Program-made: the position numbers and the translations under genes | Shown here: one piece after another, positions 1-10,881 of the stretch | Numbering within the stretch: the stretch's first letter is position 1 | How the letters are laid out: each line of letters starts with the position of its first letter | Origin: Petrosia ficiformis | Lineage: Eukaryota > Porifera > Demospongiae > Haplosclerida > Petrosiidae | Direction: 5' to 3' | Length of the DNA stretch: 64,000 nt | Assembly: GCA_947044365.1 (NCBI GenBank) | Contig: OX345636.1 | Location: 23,407,466 to 23,471,465, forward strand | The notes under the pieces: model-generated | Database searches by the model: none | The model's input: only the letters and a program-made list of their open reading frames with translations | What the model was told of the DNA's origin: nothing

Positions 1-3
1 ATC

Positions 4-27
4 CTCACCTTCTGTTCAGAAGGTGAG
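4..27. repeat. short perfect palindrome at the left edge
   Basis: Two 10-bp arms (CTCACCTTCT and AGAAGGTGAG) are separated by 4 bases. A looser version of the same pairing (TTACCTTCT and AGAAGGTAA) occurs around 13986-14015. The rest of 1-156 shows no gene. There is a plausible 3' splice site near 135. Confidence 0.6.
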
Positions 28-225
28 TGGCCTGGCATAAGGGACGCCTCCTCGTGGTCTAGGCTGGTAACTTCTACTTTTGTAATGGCACTTAATTAAT
101 GTATGATTGATAATAATTTTCCTTTGTAATTACAGTCTGAAAGATGTCAAACAACAATGCAATTATGTATGATCAAGGAAACATTCATAACTTTCATAGC
201 TAATTTCTGCGCTTCAAGGTATAGA

Positions 226-399
226 ATGTCTCAATTTGAAGACTTCATTCCCGACGGCATGGATTTAGATCTAAGTAATGAAGAAGTAACTCCACGGTCT
301 CCTATTAGACCTCCACCTCCAGTTGGAGCTCCTCCACCCAAAAAAGGGAGAAAAAGAAAGAGGAAACAAAAGGGGAGGGGAAAAGATTATAACTGTTAG
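226..399 (+). CDS. small proline-rich, lysine/arginine-tailed ORF or terminal exon
   Basis: I do not recognise this ORF. From the ATG at 226 it encodes 57 residues: an acidic start (MSQFEDFIPDGMDLDL), a proline-rich middle (residues about 24-38) and a strongly basic end (KKGRKRKRKQKGRGK) that would suit a nuclear or nucleolar signal. The frame is open further upstream to 157, and a possible 3' splice site ends near 135, so this may be the last exon of a gene starting left of the window. The composition is biased, so chance is not excluded. Confidence 0.3.
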   Translation: MSQFEDFIPDGMDLDLSNEEVTPRSPIRPPPPVGAPPPKKGRKRKRKQKGRGKDYNC

Positions 400-1120
400 T
401 TAATAAGTAATTTTATAATAATAATAGTAATTATATTCTGTTTTGTTTATACAGATTCAAGTAACCAAAAATGGTGGTTTAATAATTAAAACAAGTGTAT
501 ATAGAGAAAAAAACATCCCTATATTTGCTTTGTGATGACTATGTATTAAGCATTGCTGATGGCACTAGTGTCTCTACCTTTCTGTGTACTCGAAAGCTGG
601 GGCCTGAAGACGTAAGTGTAAGCCTGATTACAGTCTAAGTACACAGATCTTTGAAGTATTCCTACAAGGTTCTAAATGATGACTTCCTTATATCTGAAAC
701 TTAACAACTTATTATACTTACTTGTTAAAGATTCTTGCATAATATTTATACTGTTTTGACGCAACTTCCTTAACTACGTATACAACGCATAGTCGCGCAA
801 GTGACACAAACATATATATATATATATACATTAAACCCCGTGGAAAGCAATTATAGGAATGGCCCTACAGGCCATAAAAACATAATTATTAAATTATAAT
901 TATATATATTATATATATTATATTATTTAAAAGTTTCATTTAAATTATATATATATTATAATTATTAGCGAATACCAGCAGAAATTCCAGTAGCTAAAAC
1001 TTTCACTTACTCTCCTCTGTACATGCTGTTTAAGCTTGCATTAGATTGTCTTGCATGCTACAGAGTGATCTCTGCCTTGCAGTAGTAGTGGTCTTAATTA
1101 ATCTTTGTTGTTTCTATCCT
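400..1120. other. AT-rich non-coding stretch
   Basis: No gene is supported. The region holds (TA)n runs around 813-826 and 900-960 and otherwise unique AT-rich sequence. Confidence 0.6.
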
Positions 1121-2935
1121 TTACGCTCTAATCCTTCTCTGTATTTCTGTATTGTACAGAGTATCAGCATTCATTTTGCCCTTCAATTCAGAGGATGGAG
1201 AGAATTCGACGCACCCGCCACTCAATTTAACCCCATCTTTTGCTATCAAAAGGGCACGGACTGTTGGAGTGTTCAACTGGTTCCTAGTTTTTGTCTTGAT
1301 GAGGTTAACAGAAGAAAAGATCCTCTCGACGTCAACGTTTGCATGTGGCAAACTCGGCAGGCTGAACATAAAGTTGCATAGGGTCTCAAATTGTGCATAC
1401 CCAGCCCCATCTTTAACTTGAAATAATTTACCCCAAAACTCTTCTGGCTCCATGTCCTCTTTGTGAAATGGAAGAGTAACGATGGCTAGCTGACGCCATT
1501 GATCATCCAACTGTTGCAGCTTAGAAAGTTAACCTGGGAGGTGGGATCAACATCCTTCAGGTCATTCCTTTTCCAGTACCCTTCCATCATATAGCAGCTC
1601 AAGAACTCCCTGTAGATGGTCGACAATCCTCGTGATAAACAATGCAGAGACATTTTCGAACTCTGGAACACCAGATTCAGCTCTGTAAATTTTGGCAAAA
1701 CAAAATTAAGAAAATGGAAGTAGAGCTTGCAAATCGGATTTTGTAGCTGACTCAAGATATTTTGGGATGATAAAAAATTGTCTGTATTTGAAAATACACT
1801 AACTAAGGCATTCCACTGCTCTATCAGTCGCTGGACACATGAATGCAGTGATAACCACCGAGTTTGGCATCGTTTTAAAATTTGATAGGGCTCAACATCA
1901 GCAAATAATTGGAATTTTTGGAATTCTCCTTGTCGTTTAGCGCTATGGCTAAAGTAATTGTAAACAGCATGAATTAAATTCTTTTGGTGTACGGGGAAGT
2001 TTCTCACATGCGTGTGATGCACATAAATGGTAAGTGTGGCAAATGCAACGCATGATGAAAATGGACGGAATGTTTTCTTTTAATCTAGATACCACACTGT
2101 TGTGCTCCCCAAACATAACATTAGTGGTATCAGCTGCAAAACTAACTATATTCATGAGTGGAATACCATCGTCTGCCAAAAGTGAGCATATATTCTCAAA
2201 AATGGCTTCTGCATTTCCTTGAGCAAGCTCGGACAACCCGTATAACGAGCATGTGACACTCATGGACTCTTTGTTATATTGTCGAGTAACCAAAGCAAGC
2301 TCCTTTTTAGTAGAGATGTCTGTGGTTTCATCAATGATAAGAGAAAAGTGACCATTTTTTAGATTATGTACCAATTTGCTGGAGCCAGTGCATTGGTCAC
2401 GATGCACTTGGTTTTGGTCCGTTTACACTTGATATCAGAAGCAATTGTGGAGTCCGTGCATAGTTTTGGAAGAAGGTCGCTGAAATGATCCATGATGTTG
2501 AATGATAAATTGTGTTCAGGAAAAAAGGCAGCTAACCGTAATTCAGCTTCTTTGACAGCGTTGCTAGCTCCTTGCTGGTTCCTGAATAAGGAATCAATCC
2601 TATTTGATGCAGGAACTTGGAGCATTTTTATTTGTTCCTGATGGTAAGCAGTCTTATCGTGTTTCTGTAAAGTAGTCACTACAGCAGTCATTTCTCTTTT
2701 GCAAATTCTGCAAAATGCCTTGGTAGGTTTACCCTTCACCCATGGTTTGAATTTTGGGTTTTTTTCCCATGCTTTTCGATAAGTCTGCTTGAAGCGTTTT
2801 CTACTTGATGTGTGTGACTTATGATTCTATTAGTTAAAATACAAGTAGTTTAATTATCTTTTGCAACTGTACAGACCCGAAAGTAAAACTCACCTTTCTT
2901 CGTTTGACAGGGGGAGTACTCACACCAGAAACAAT
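1121..2935 (-). pseudogene. hAT-family transposase (DUF4371-like), frameshifted
   Basis: This is a decayed transposase, read right to left in four overlapping reading frames that succeed one another (2739-2359, 2407-1949, 2022-1486, 1510-1121), so at least three frameshifts are present. In order it shows: a short basic first exon (…TPPVKRRK) with a GTGAGT donor at about 2893; a cysteine-containing N-terminal finger (FCRICKREM) followed by a histidine pair; the core segment SLIIDETTDISTKKELALV, typical of DUF4371 hAT proteins; and the C-terminal dimerisation region (LPHANVDVERIFSSVN). The family is a cut-and-paste DDE transposase. The first intron is about 80 bp. ORFs on the opposite strand here are antisense shadows. 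Confidence 0.8.
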
Positions 2936-3060
2936 AGTTTATGCACTGTTTATGTTTTTTTCTTAGAATGTTATGAAAAATTGTGAAATTTATGAAATGT
3001 TTATGCAGCAGTGGAAAAGTTTATGAAACATAAACTTTGTTTATGATCTGGCAACCCTGG
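2936..3060 (-). mobile_element. hAT terminal region with TIR and subterminal repeats
   Basis: Immediately upstream of the hAT first exon, the sequence at 3049-3059 reads CAGGGTTGCCA on the minus strand, a typical hAT terminal inverted repeat. Just inside it, the heptamer GTTTATG or a one-base variant occurs about seven times within 100 bp, one of them inverted. Such subterminal repeats usually bind transposase. No matching end was found on the left side near 840-1120, so the other terminus is probably lost. Confidence 0.6.
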
Positions 3061-3370
3061 CTTTAAGCTTTCTAAAAATAAAGGGTGTGGTTAATAAAAT
3101 GTCTTCTGCTGTCTTGGACGGTAAATACTCTATTTAAATATATTTTATTGTTCTGAAAAGAACAGGCTATCAACGAATTGTACCCAGAGGAAGGCCAGAG
3201 CATTTGGCTGAAAAAAGTTCGGTGGTTGTGGGTTGTGTATTGTTGGTTATTGGTTTGATATTGTTTTTTGTAACCTTGATTGTTGATAACCTGTTCTTTT
3301 CAGATAAATCTTCCTTTAATACCTATTTTAATGTAGTTATGTACATTAATAATTATACTTAAACTCATTT

Positions 3371-3628
3371 AGAAGTTATAAAGGAGTACTTCTACTCTTG
3401 GAGAGATTACAGGTTCATACTAGATAGGCTGAATCATGTACACGGGGTGAAATGCAGCATGACATGGCTCAAGTTAAGACTGAAAAAATTGGGGTTGAGA
3501 AAGAGACGTCCAGATACTGATATTGAAACTGTGAAAACAGTAATAAAGAAGCTACTTAGAACATCAGAAAGTCTTAAAGGGTATAGGGCTATTTGGAAGC
3601 TTGTCAGAGATAGATACCAAATACTATG
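3371..3628 (+). pseudogene. fragment of an integrase-like DDE transposon protein (N-terminal helix-turn-helix part)
   Basis: An open exon-like segment reads EVIKEYFYSWRDYRFIL and then LKLRLKKLGLRKRR, ending at GYRAIWKLVRDRYQIL before a TGA. From memory of the family, this matches the region just before the catalytic core of integrase-core proteins that are abundant in invertebrate genomes, where GYRAMW precedes the DDE domain. The core itself is absent, so this is a truncated relic. An acceptor-like TTTAG lies immediately upstream. Confidence 0.5.
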
Positions 3629-3629
3629 A

Positions 3630-4122
3630 CGTAGTAAACATTTATTACATATATTTAGTAATAGTTCAGCAGTAGTGGCATCAATCTTAGTTTCAGCTCT
3701 TTTATCAGCAATACTGCAGAATTTGTCCGCACTTGTACGGTCATCTTCAGTAATGTGGACTACAAGTTTATAATGATGATATAAACAAAACAAAATTTTT
3801 TTATTAGCAATTACCAAGTCTGAATCACACCTTTGGGTACCAAAATGCTTTGAGACCAGTGTAGGTCCTCCAAAGTCACCTACAGCAGTGTATACTAATG
3901 TTTTCATCCTCGATTTGCATGTAATTACTTACCACTCCACAACTATAAACGTCACAAAGTGGAGAGAGCTTGCCACTCATGACGATAATAGCCTCTTCCC
4001 TCACCTTGTGCATCGTCAGGATCACTATCTCTGTCAATGTTTTTTAATTCACCGACCTTTTCACGTATGGATTCTGATAAAGCAGCTATAGAAGAAACTA
4101 TTTCATACCTACTTTCAGCCAT
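3630..4122 (-). CDS. unrecognised two-exon candidate
   Basis: On the minus strand an ATG at 4122 opens MAESRYEIVSSIAALSESIR, an acidic helical-looking stretch that ends at a good donor (CAAG|GTGAGG) near 4006. A second open segment (3907-3630) begins MKTLVYTAVGDFGGPTLVSK. I recognise neither piece and could not find a convincing 3' splice site between them. The part of the second frame left of 3630 is antisense to the integrase fragment. This is a weak call. Confidence 0.2.
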
Positions 4123-4443
4123 CTTGCTACACGTGCACCAGAACAAACCACTCCCCGTAAACACACCCTTTCACAATAATAATAATTATTATTCAGCAGG
4201 CCCAGTCCAGAACCAGTCCGGAACATTTTGTTCGGGCCCAATCTTGGAGTGTCCTTCTTGGCCACCATAGCAGCCTGATATTTCACATACGATTCGTTAT
4301 CATCGATACCACTGGTATCAATAATTTATCCATACCTTATCAATACGATACTTTGATGAAAACTTGGAAGAGTTTAATTTAAACCTTATAGTTGAAGAAT
4401 AGATGATTGTATATAGGCCTAATTCAATAGTAATTACGTGATT

Positions 4444-4515
4444 ACATGCTTATAATAATGTTATTAACCCGAGCGCGTAGGCGGAGGGTTATAGTAATCG
4501 GTTTGTGTGTGTGTG

Positions 4516-4546
<31 letters not shown>

Positions 4547-5100
4547 GTTACCACGTAATCTTTGCAAATACCTGATGATACTAATTTGTTGACACATAGT
4601 TGAAGACGCTATATATCCATAATGCTGACATTTAAAGGATTTGTTCTGAACTCATCTTGTTGCAGGGAAACAGCCGTGTAAACTCTCATCGATCTGTCGC
4701 CATCTTGAAATTTCTTCGTTTTTGATGATGTCAGCAGAAAACACTGAACCACTAACTTTTGTCTTTTTGAAGCTTTGTTTCTTGAGCTTTGTTTATTGTC
4801 CTAACAAGTGTTTATACAGCTATTTGTAAAGAAATTCGCTAGTTCTCTAGAGATCTGAAGGCCATGCTATCCCCATAATTTGCATATTCATGATGTACTG
4901 CTGACTTCTTAGTGTTGATACGAATGGTGTGTTCCTGACTGTTGCAATATGTTACTTAGGCAAAGTTGTTCTAAAGCCATGCTGTAGCTAGCGAGGGTTC
5001 TGCACTTTAGTGCATTCATTAAAATTAGTAAATAACAATATTAATGTAATTATTATAGTTATTATAATTATTTAAGTTACAAATTTTGATTAAGGAAAAG
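4444..5100. repeat. repeat end with (TG)n(TCTG)n microsatellite
   Basis: 4501-4548 is a (TG)n block running into seven or so TCTG units. The 35 bases before it (around 4460-4500, containing GCGTAGGCGGAGGGTTA) match, in inverse orientation, the segment 48835-48895. The homology stops within about 100 bp, so the shared part looks like the end of a dispersed element. The rest up to 5100 shows no gene. Confidence 0.55.
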
Positions 5101-5108
5101 AAACATGT

Positions 5109-5620
5109 TCACATTTTAATTCTGTTTCTCCTCTGAGAGACCAACTCTCCAGCTTTGGAAAAAAGGCATTCAGAAGGAACAGATGTTCCTGTAATACAAA
5201 AGTATTTTTTGGATAACTTCTCAAGTAGAGGATAGTGTCTGTCATATTCAAGCCACCACTTAAGTGGACTATTACCTCTTGGAATCAGGTGTTCTTCAAA
5301 ATACTGCCTACTTTCTATCATAGCATCAGTCCTTCCCACCCTTGCATTTACTGAATCAGCTACCTTGGAAAACTTTCCACAAAACATCACTCTCACTTGT
5401 CTGAATCCTTGTTGTTTCATCATCGACATGAGATGTTAAAGATGCCATCTCCTGTATTAGCCACTGTGCACCATATGTTCAGCTGCACTATCTCAAAATG
5501 CTATCTTTTTAAGCCGAGGATCAAGGAGGGTGGAGATGGCAAGAAGAGGATTGCCTTCTATATTTGTTAAACGATGATACATTTGTGCAGCCAACTCCTC
5601 TTTCAAATGCATTACTGAAG
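5109..5620 (-). pseudogene. hAT (ZBED-type) transposase C-terminal fragment, copy A
   Basis: Two separate minus-strand pieces belong to the same protein type. 5620-5505 reads HLKEELAAQMYHRLTN then LLAISTLLDPRLKK, the region before the C-terminal domain. 5429-5109 reads PLKWWLEYDRHYPLLEKLSK then TSVPSECLFSKAGELVSQRR, the hAT C-terminal dimerisation motif. The join between them is broken by a stop and a frameshift. The same region is present again in the neighbouring copy B, so this is an independent copy. Confidence 0.75.
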
Positions 5621-5914
5621 TGCTAGGGGTGGGCGATACTGAAAATTCTCTCGTGATACTAGTAATGAATATTATATAGAAGATTGAAAAAATAACAAGA
5701 ACATTACCATCTTAGTATCATTAACAAAATTAATGTCAATGACAAATGAAGTACATGTAGCACTGAAACTGTTTAATATATATATGGAAGATTATAAAAG
5801 TTAAGAGGAAAACTAACAGCTGAAGTGTATGAAAATATTATTGGATTCTTGAAAGTATATTCTTGTACAATGCAATGAAATAGAAAAGATATCATAGCAG
5901 TTAAATGAATTTTA
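5621..5914. other. non-coding spacer between two hAT remnants
   Basis: AT-rich sequence with no supported gene. Confidence 0.5.
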
Positions 5915-7560
5915 AGTTTGGTCACAGACTTTTATTTAAAAATAGTATTAAATCAACATTCTTCGATTTAACAGAAGCTTGTTTGGCAGATATTAATTCA
6001 CATGCTTTTGAAAAAATTCATTCTGATGGGACGAATGTGCCAGGAATGCCCAGATACTGTTTAGCAATGGGAATCAACATACTAAAACGTTTGCTCATAT
6101 TGCTCCACCATGTGAGAGGATTATCCGTCCTCATTATATTATGCTGATCCAGGAATGAACGCACTAGCACTAGCAGTGGCAGTTGTTGATCAAGAAGTAG
6201 CTACCTTTTCATCTAAAGCAGCCCACAGCCCAGAACCAGTAAGACCAGTGGAAGATTGTGTTATAGTAGGTTCATCTTGTTCAACAAGGTTACCTATTTC
6301 ACCAGTCAGGTATTGTACTGCTTCCTTATACTTGTTAAAATCGAGGGTCTAGAAGTGTACTAAGTGACAATAGGAGATTTCCTTCCATGTTTGTGAATCG
6401 ATGTCTCATCTGCTCAATCAGCTCTAATTTGAGAGGCCTTGTAGAAGTTGATTTGTTAATCATTAGTTGTAAAGACCTTGCCATGGGAATAATTCTTGAG
6501 ATTGAAATAAAGGTTTCACCAGAAATTTCTCGTGTAGCTTCTTCGAAAGGAGCTAACAAGGCCAAAGCATCTTTCAGTATTAGGACATCAGACGGGGTTA
6601 ATAATTTATCCATACAGCATAGAGCAGTGGTAACCACATCGATTTCATCAATCAGTCTCTCAAACATGTAATATGTGCTGTTCCATCTTGGTATCTATCA
6701 CATCCTGTATCAACTTTCTTTCTCCTCCCCTTATTGCAGCTCAGACAATTTATTATTAGCAACATTACTTTGCTTGAAGTACTTGACTATTTCACAGCAC
6801 TTACTTTGTAGTCTGGATAACCCATCTGGACAACTCAATATCACTTCTAATAGAATCAGTAACCACCAAGTTTAGGGTGTGCGCAAAGCAGGGCAATTGT
6901 TTCCACCCTGTTAGCCGCATATTTGCTGCATTGTCACTGACTACAGCTGTTATTTTATTTGAGATTTTCCATTCACTAGCTACCTTTTTTAAGCTCTTGG
7001 GCCACATTTTCTGCTGTGTGTGATACTTCAACATGGTTTGTGGCCAGAACATAGGATTTCATCTTCCAGCTATCATCTATGAAGTGACATGTGACTGTAA
7101 TGTAACTTTTAGAAGTCCTTGCTGTCCAGAAGTCACAAGTAAGTGAGCAAGCTTGAATTTCTGCTAGTTCTTCAAGAACTTTGCATTTTACAGATTGGTA
7201 TCTTTCAGGAAGGAGTGATTGCATGATCTTATGCCTACTAGGTGGTACGTACCTGGGTCTAACAAGGAAAGTAATCTATAAAATCCTTTATCTTCAACAA
7301 CGCTGGCAGGCTGCATGTCTTTCACTATCATATCCAGGAGTGCTTCATCTATTTTATGCTTACGACTTGAGGCATCTATAGTATATAAGCATAGATATTA
7401 ACATGTTCAGCACAAAAAAATTTACATACTTGGATATAGGAGTCTTCTTTCATTACATCAATCCAATGTAGCTTGCTGTGGGCCCTGCCCTTTGTTAGTT
7501 TTCTTCTTTTCCCTGTCAACATCCATGCACTGTGAAAAAAGCTAAATATATGCCAACATA
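5915..7560 (-). pseudogene. hAT (ZBED-type) transposase, copy B, many frame breaks
   Basis: Read right to left: a decayed N-terminal part (7560-7390); IDEALLDMIVKDMQPASVV (about 7370-7290) followed by LLDP and a frameshift; QSLLPERYQSVKCKVLEEL with LTCDFWTARTSKSYITVTCH (7224-7050), the usual start of the ZBED-like catalytic region; ITAVVSDNAANM and LPCFAHTLNLVV (to about 6860); LLTPSDVLILKDALALLAPF and LLLSLSTLLDPRF (6667-6335); and finally a C-terminal PLTWWSNMSKRFSMLIPIAK segment with FVPSE followed by an in-frame stop (about 6130-5915). All pieces are collinear and out of frame with each other, so it is an old pseudogene. Host ZBED genes share the fold, but the number of breaks rules out a working gene. 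Confidence 0.8.
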
Positions 7561-7570
7561 AGCATAACAT

Positions 7571-8040
7571 TATTCTTTAGTTTTCATTATGTTATAAGAT
7601 ATCTTTTTTTTGTTAAGTATAAGGTGGTTATAATGGCCTTTTATACCATTCATTAGTATTAGTGAGAGTATTCATGTATTATATTACTGAGCTTATTCTT
7701 TGTGAACATATAAGTAAGATAAATGATATGATATAATCTCTTTCCTATACTTAGCTGCACGTTTCTGTATTTTCAAATGCATGCAAAGCAGATATAGACT
7801 CTAATATGAAAACAGTTCTAGTGGCACCAATGGTTGGTAAACATGTGTAGTTATAGAATTAAAGCAATTGATCGACTGATTGATTGATTGCAGGAACTTG
7901 ACATGTGTATGTGCATATATATGTGTAAAAGATTGTTAATGTTATAATAATTACATTAAAATTTGGTCAACTATTATTAACATTTATCATTACAGTTCTG
8001 ATTAAAAAAAAAAATTCAAACAATTTATCAGAATAGTTAA
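7571..8040. other. non-coding stretch
   Basis: Nothing recognisable apart from a short (TTGA)n-like run near 7868-7893. Confidence 0.5.
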
Positions 8041-8061
8041 TACCACCAGTAATGCAATTAT

Positions 8062-9134
8062 TTACATGAGATTCCCATATTTCACAAGAGGAACTGCAAC
8101 ACGCACACGGTCCATACCATAGTCAAATGAAAGAGATGTAGGTGAAGAGATAGCACAACGACACATAATTCTACTAACTGGCATAAAAACTGAACAGGAT
8201 TCATTATCAAATACAGTAGAACAAAATACAATGGAGGAATGAAGGTAATACCTGCGAGGATGATCAGTATACCAATGTACATGAGCCAGAATATGGACTT
8301 TAGTGGTAGAGGATATGCTTAGAGATGACACAATAACACTGTGTTCTATAAATGACACTATTCGTCCTATTCGAATATGTGCTGTAGATTGAGTGTCAAT
8401 TCCTGACACATTTGGCCATTTTGTGACCGAGAATTGCTTGAAATATACTCTTCACAATTAATAATGCATTTTTTGTATTCATTGTATGAGCACAACATCT
8501 TAACTATCCTCATTGTTGGATACAAGTAGCTGTACATTTTATTCAAGTATCTCTTACTTGAATGAAATGTACTTGACTGATACTGAATTCTCTATTCAGT
8601 ATCAGTCAAGCACTTCTCTCTAAAAGGCAGAACTAGGTGCTGATATTCTTTTTTTTTCAGCATCAAGTTTTGACACTTCACATGAAAGCTCTCTATTTGT
8701 TGAATTGTTAAAAGATCTTGTGACTGTGATTGGCCTAAAGAACCAGAATCATTTTTAGCTTTCAATTGTATCTGTTCATATAATGATGATAGAAAGTCAT
8801 CCCCATGACTCCTCATGGTGGTTAATTGTTTGATCCTTTGCATCCCTAAAAATTTCAAAATCATTTGTTTTTCTGGCAAAATCCAAGACTTGCTAACACC
8901 TTCTAATACGCCATTGTAGCATTCATAAGGAAAACACCAAAAAGTTGAGAATGGGCCAAAATCTAACAGACAATCTCGTAAATGGCAAGACATATGCATG
9001 TTTGGTGTGCAATACTGAGGTCCATATAATGTCTCAAATAATTTGCAAAACTCTACAAGCAGCACATGACCTTGGTCAATTTGAGCAACAGAAATTACAG
9101 GCTGGCAAAGGATAGAGCAACTACTAACAAACAA
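8062..9134 (-). pseudogene. CACTA/EnSpm-like transposase C-terminal region (DUF4218-type)
   Basis: On the minus strand 9134-8592 contains LYGPQYCTPNMHMSCHLRDC and FGPFSTFWCFPYECYNGVLE, the hallmark of the DUF4218 domain next to tnp2-type (CACTA/EnSpm) transposases. After a break, RSQN preceded by INCEEYISSN is visible around 8480-8430. A further frame (8409-8062) carries HWYTDHPRRYYLHSSIVF and FMPVSRIMCRC, the expected C-terminal end of these proteins. The catalytic tnp2 domain that should lie upstream is missing, because another element occupies that place. Confidence 0.7.
8541..8610. repeat. two adjacent hairpin palindromes
   Basis: 8572-8587 and 8595-8610 are perfect 16-bp inverted arms with a 7-base loop. 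Directly beside them, 8541-8549 and 8555-8563 form 9-bp arms with a 5-base loop. They fall at the break in the CACTA-like reading frame. Confidence 0.8.
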
Positions 9135-9810
9135 ACACCAATATTTGTGTATATGTAACCTTCAGGGTTGTGAACTCGTTTGAACTGTGAGAGCTTCAGA
9201 TCTCTATGTTCCATACCTCCTCTCAGGCATAAATTTCGGCCATTGTAAAAGAAAACAGCTCGTAAAGGTGAAATGGGATCATGGATACCAATGACATTGC
9301 TAGTCCAAAGAAGATCTTCATCTTCTTTAGTTAATACTTCTGTGTGTTTTGTTTCAGAACCTATGCCTTATCTTCGTAATTCTTTCAATAGGTTGTCTAT
9401 TGTGTGTTGTGTAGTGGTTTAAAATTGGAATCTTTTGTGTCTAGAAAATTAGGACAAGAAAAGTTGTTTACCCTTGCATATCGTAACAAACCACTGAGAA
9501 GTTGATACAGTGTTTTGGGAGGGTATTTTTCTCCCCGACAGTTGCGGGTTTCCACTATGTAGAAGGACAGCCAATGGTTCAGATCATGGTTGTTACTGTT
9601 TTCAAGTAAATCTAAAGGAACTGAACATCTGGTAATTGATTCATTTCTTGACTTCCTCCATGTATTAAAGTTTAGTACAGCCCAGTCTGTAGCATATTTT
9701 GTAGTAGTTGTTGGTTTTTGTGTTGACAACTGTACTATATCTTCATTTTCAATAAAATTAAACCTTTTATTTGGGCAAACACACTCCTGAGCTCTTTTAG
9801 CCATGTTCAA
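9135..9810 (-). pseudogene. Crypton-derived DUF3504 protein, N-terminal and middle part, copy 1
   Basis: The family comprises Crypton tyrosine recombinases and their host relatives (KIAA1958/ZMYM/QRICH1 type). The minus-strand frame from 9810 reads KYATDWAVLNFNTWRK, then LNHWLSFYIVE and KYPPKTLYQLLSGLLRYAR. After an in-frame TAA near 9372 it continues with GIGSETKHTEVLTKEDEDLL and LRAVFFYNGRNLCLRGG up to about 9140. The recombinase C-terminus is missing, because the CACTA-like sequence begins at that point. Apart from the stop, the frame is open throughout. A second copy with a stop at the same place lies at 29433-30390. Confidence 0.75.
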
Positions 9811-9828
9811 AAAACAAATGATTGGAAA

Positions 9829-10378
9829 TATTCCTAGCTATAATACGCTAATATCACTTAGGAGCTGTTCGCGCAACATTCCGCGTTGTTTAATCATTGG
9901 CTAGAAAACAGTTATAAAATGCGCATGCGGTTTATAACAGAATTCTAAGCCCGCGCACTCGGGCGTGCCGCCCTCGTGCTAGGGCTTAGAGTTCTGTTAT
10001 AAACCGCACGCGCATTTTATAACTATAGCTATAACACCCCTGCTAGTGCTATATCCGATTTATATATATTTATTCCTAGCTATAATACGCAAATATCACT
10101 TAGGAGCTGTTCGCGCAACATTCCGCGTTGTTTAATCATTGGCTAGAAAACAGTTATAAAATGCGCATGCGGTTTATAACAGAATTCTAAGCCCGCGCAC
10201 TCGGGCGTGCCGCCCTCGTGCTAGGGCTTAGAATTCTGTTATAAACCGCATGCGCATTTTATAACTATAACATATATGCTATAACACCCCTGCTAGTGCT
10301 ATATCCGATTTATAAGCGGCGAGGAATCGGATATTGCACGGAGCTGGGGTGTTATAACGTATTTATATGACATGTCGG
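9829..10378. repeat. 242-bp tandem duplication carrying 42-bp palindromes
   Basis: Copy 1 starts at 9829 and copy 2 at 10071. Each holds a long hairpin: arms 9911-9952/9982-10023 (two mismatches) and 10153-10194/10224-10265 (perfect). The loop, rich in CpG, is itself nearly palindromic. The right flank adds another inverted pair: the segment from about 10281 to 10309 (TATAACACCCCTGCTAGTGC…) is mirrored at about 10328-10358. This looks like a foldback element or nested MITEs. Confidence 0.85.
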
Positions 10379-10489
10379 AGCCAAACCCTGGGCTTTTGTA
10401 CGCATGCGCTAATTTATTCCCTACCCGCTACACACTCCAGTAGTGAGTAGTCTACCCTGATATGGCAGAGAAAAGAGCTTAGTGAAGGT

Positions 10490-10881
10490 ATTGAGAATAT
10501 TTTCTGCTGGGGTTCCCGAGAAAATGATACAATCACGAACAGGTCATGTTTCATTGAGTGCCCTAAGAAAATATGAGAGTGACAGAAGACCAAGAACTTG
10601 CAGTGTCAAAACTTCTTAGTGGAGATGAAGATTCTTTTAAAAATGCTTGTGCAAGTGCTAGCACTTCTAAATCATGTCCTGCAACTGTATCTCAAAGCAT
10701 TTCAGTGGGATTTCCATCATCTGTTTCCTCTGTAGCTCCATCTAGTGTTAGCTATAACAACTGCACAGTCAATATGTTTGCTGCTCCTTCTCCAATGATG
10801 GGTTATCCTCCACCACCAAACTGGCAACAAAGGTATCCCTATGAACCTACCTTTGACATGGTTCCCTATTCTTCAGTCTAG
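10490..10881 (+). pseudogene. Crypton-like tyrosine recombinase C-terminal fragment
   Basis: The first frame (from about 10490) reads FSAGVPEKMIQSRTGHVSLS followed by ALRKYE. This is the catalytic C-terminal block of Crypton/DUF3504 recombinases, where the conserved GH and the terminal tyrosine lie. After a one-base shift the frame continues from 10573 with VTEDQELAVSKLLSGDEDSF and a Ser/Pro-rich tail ending at 10881. It lies on the strand opposite to the N-terminal fragment at 9135-9810. The N-terminal and middle parts are absent here. Confidence 0.65.

Noticed and set aside
1046..1421. Plus-strand ORFs over the hAT pseudogene
   Set aside because: They are antisense to recognisable transposase sequence.
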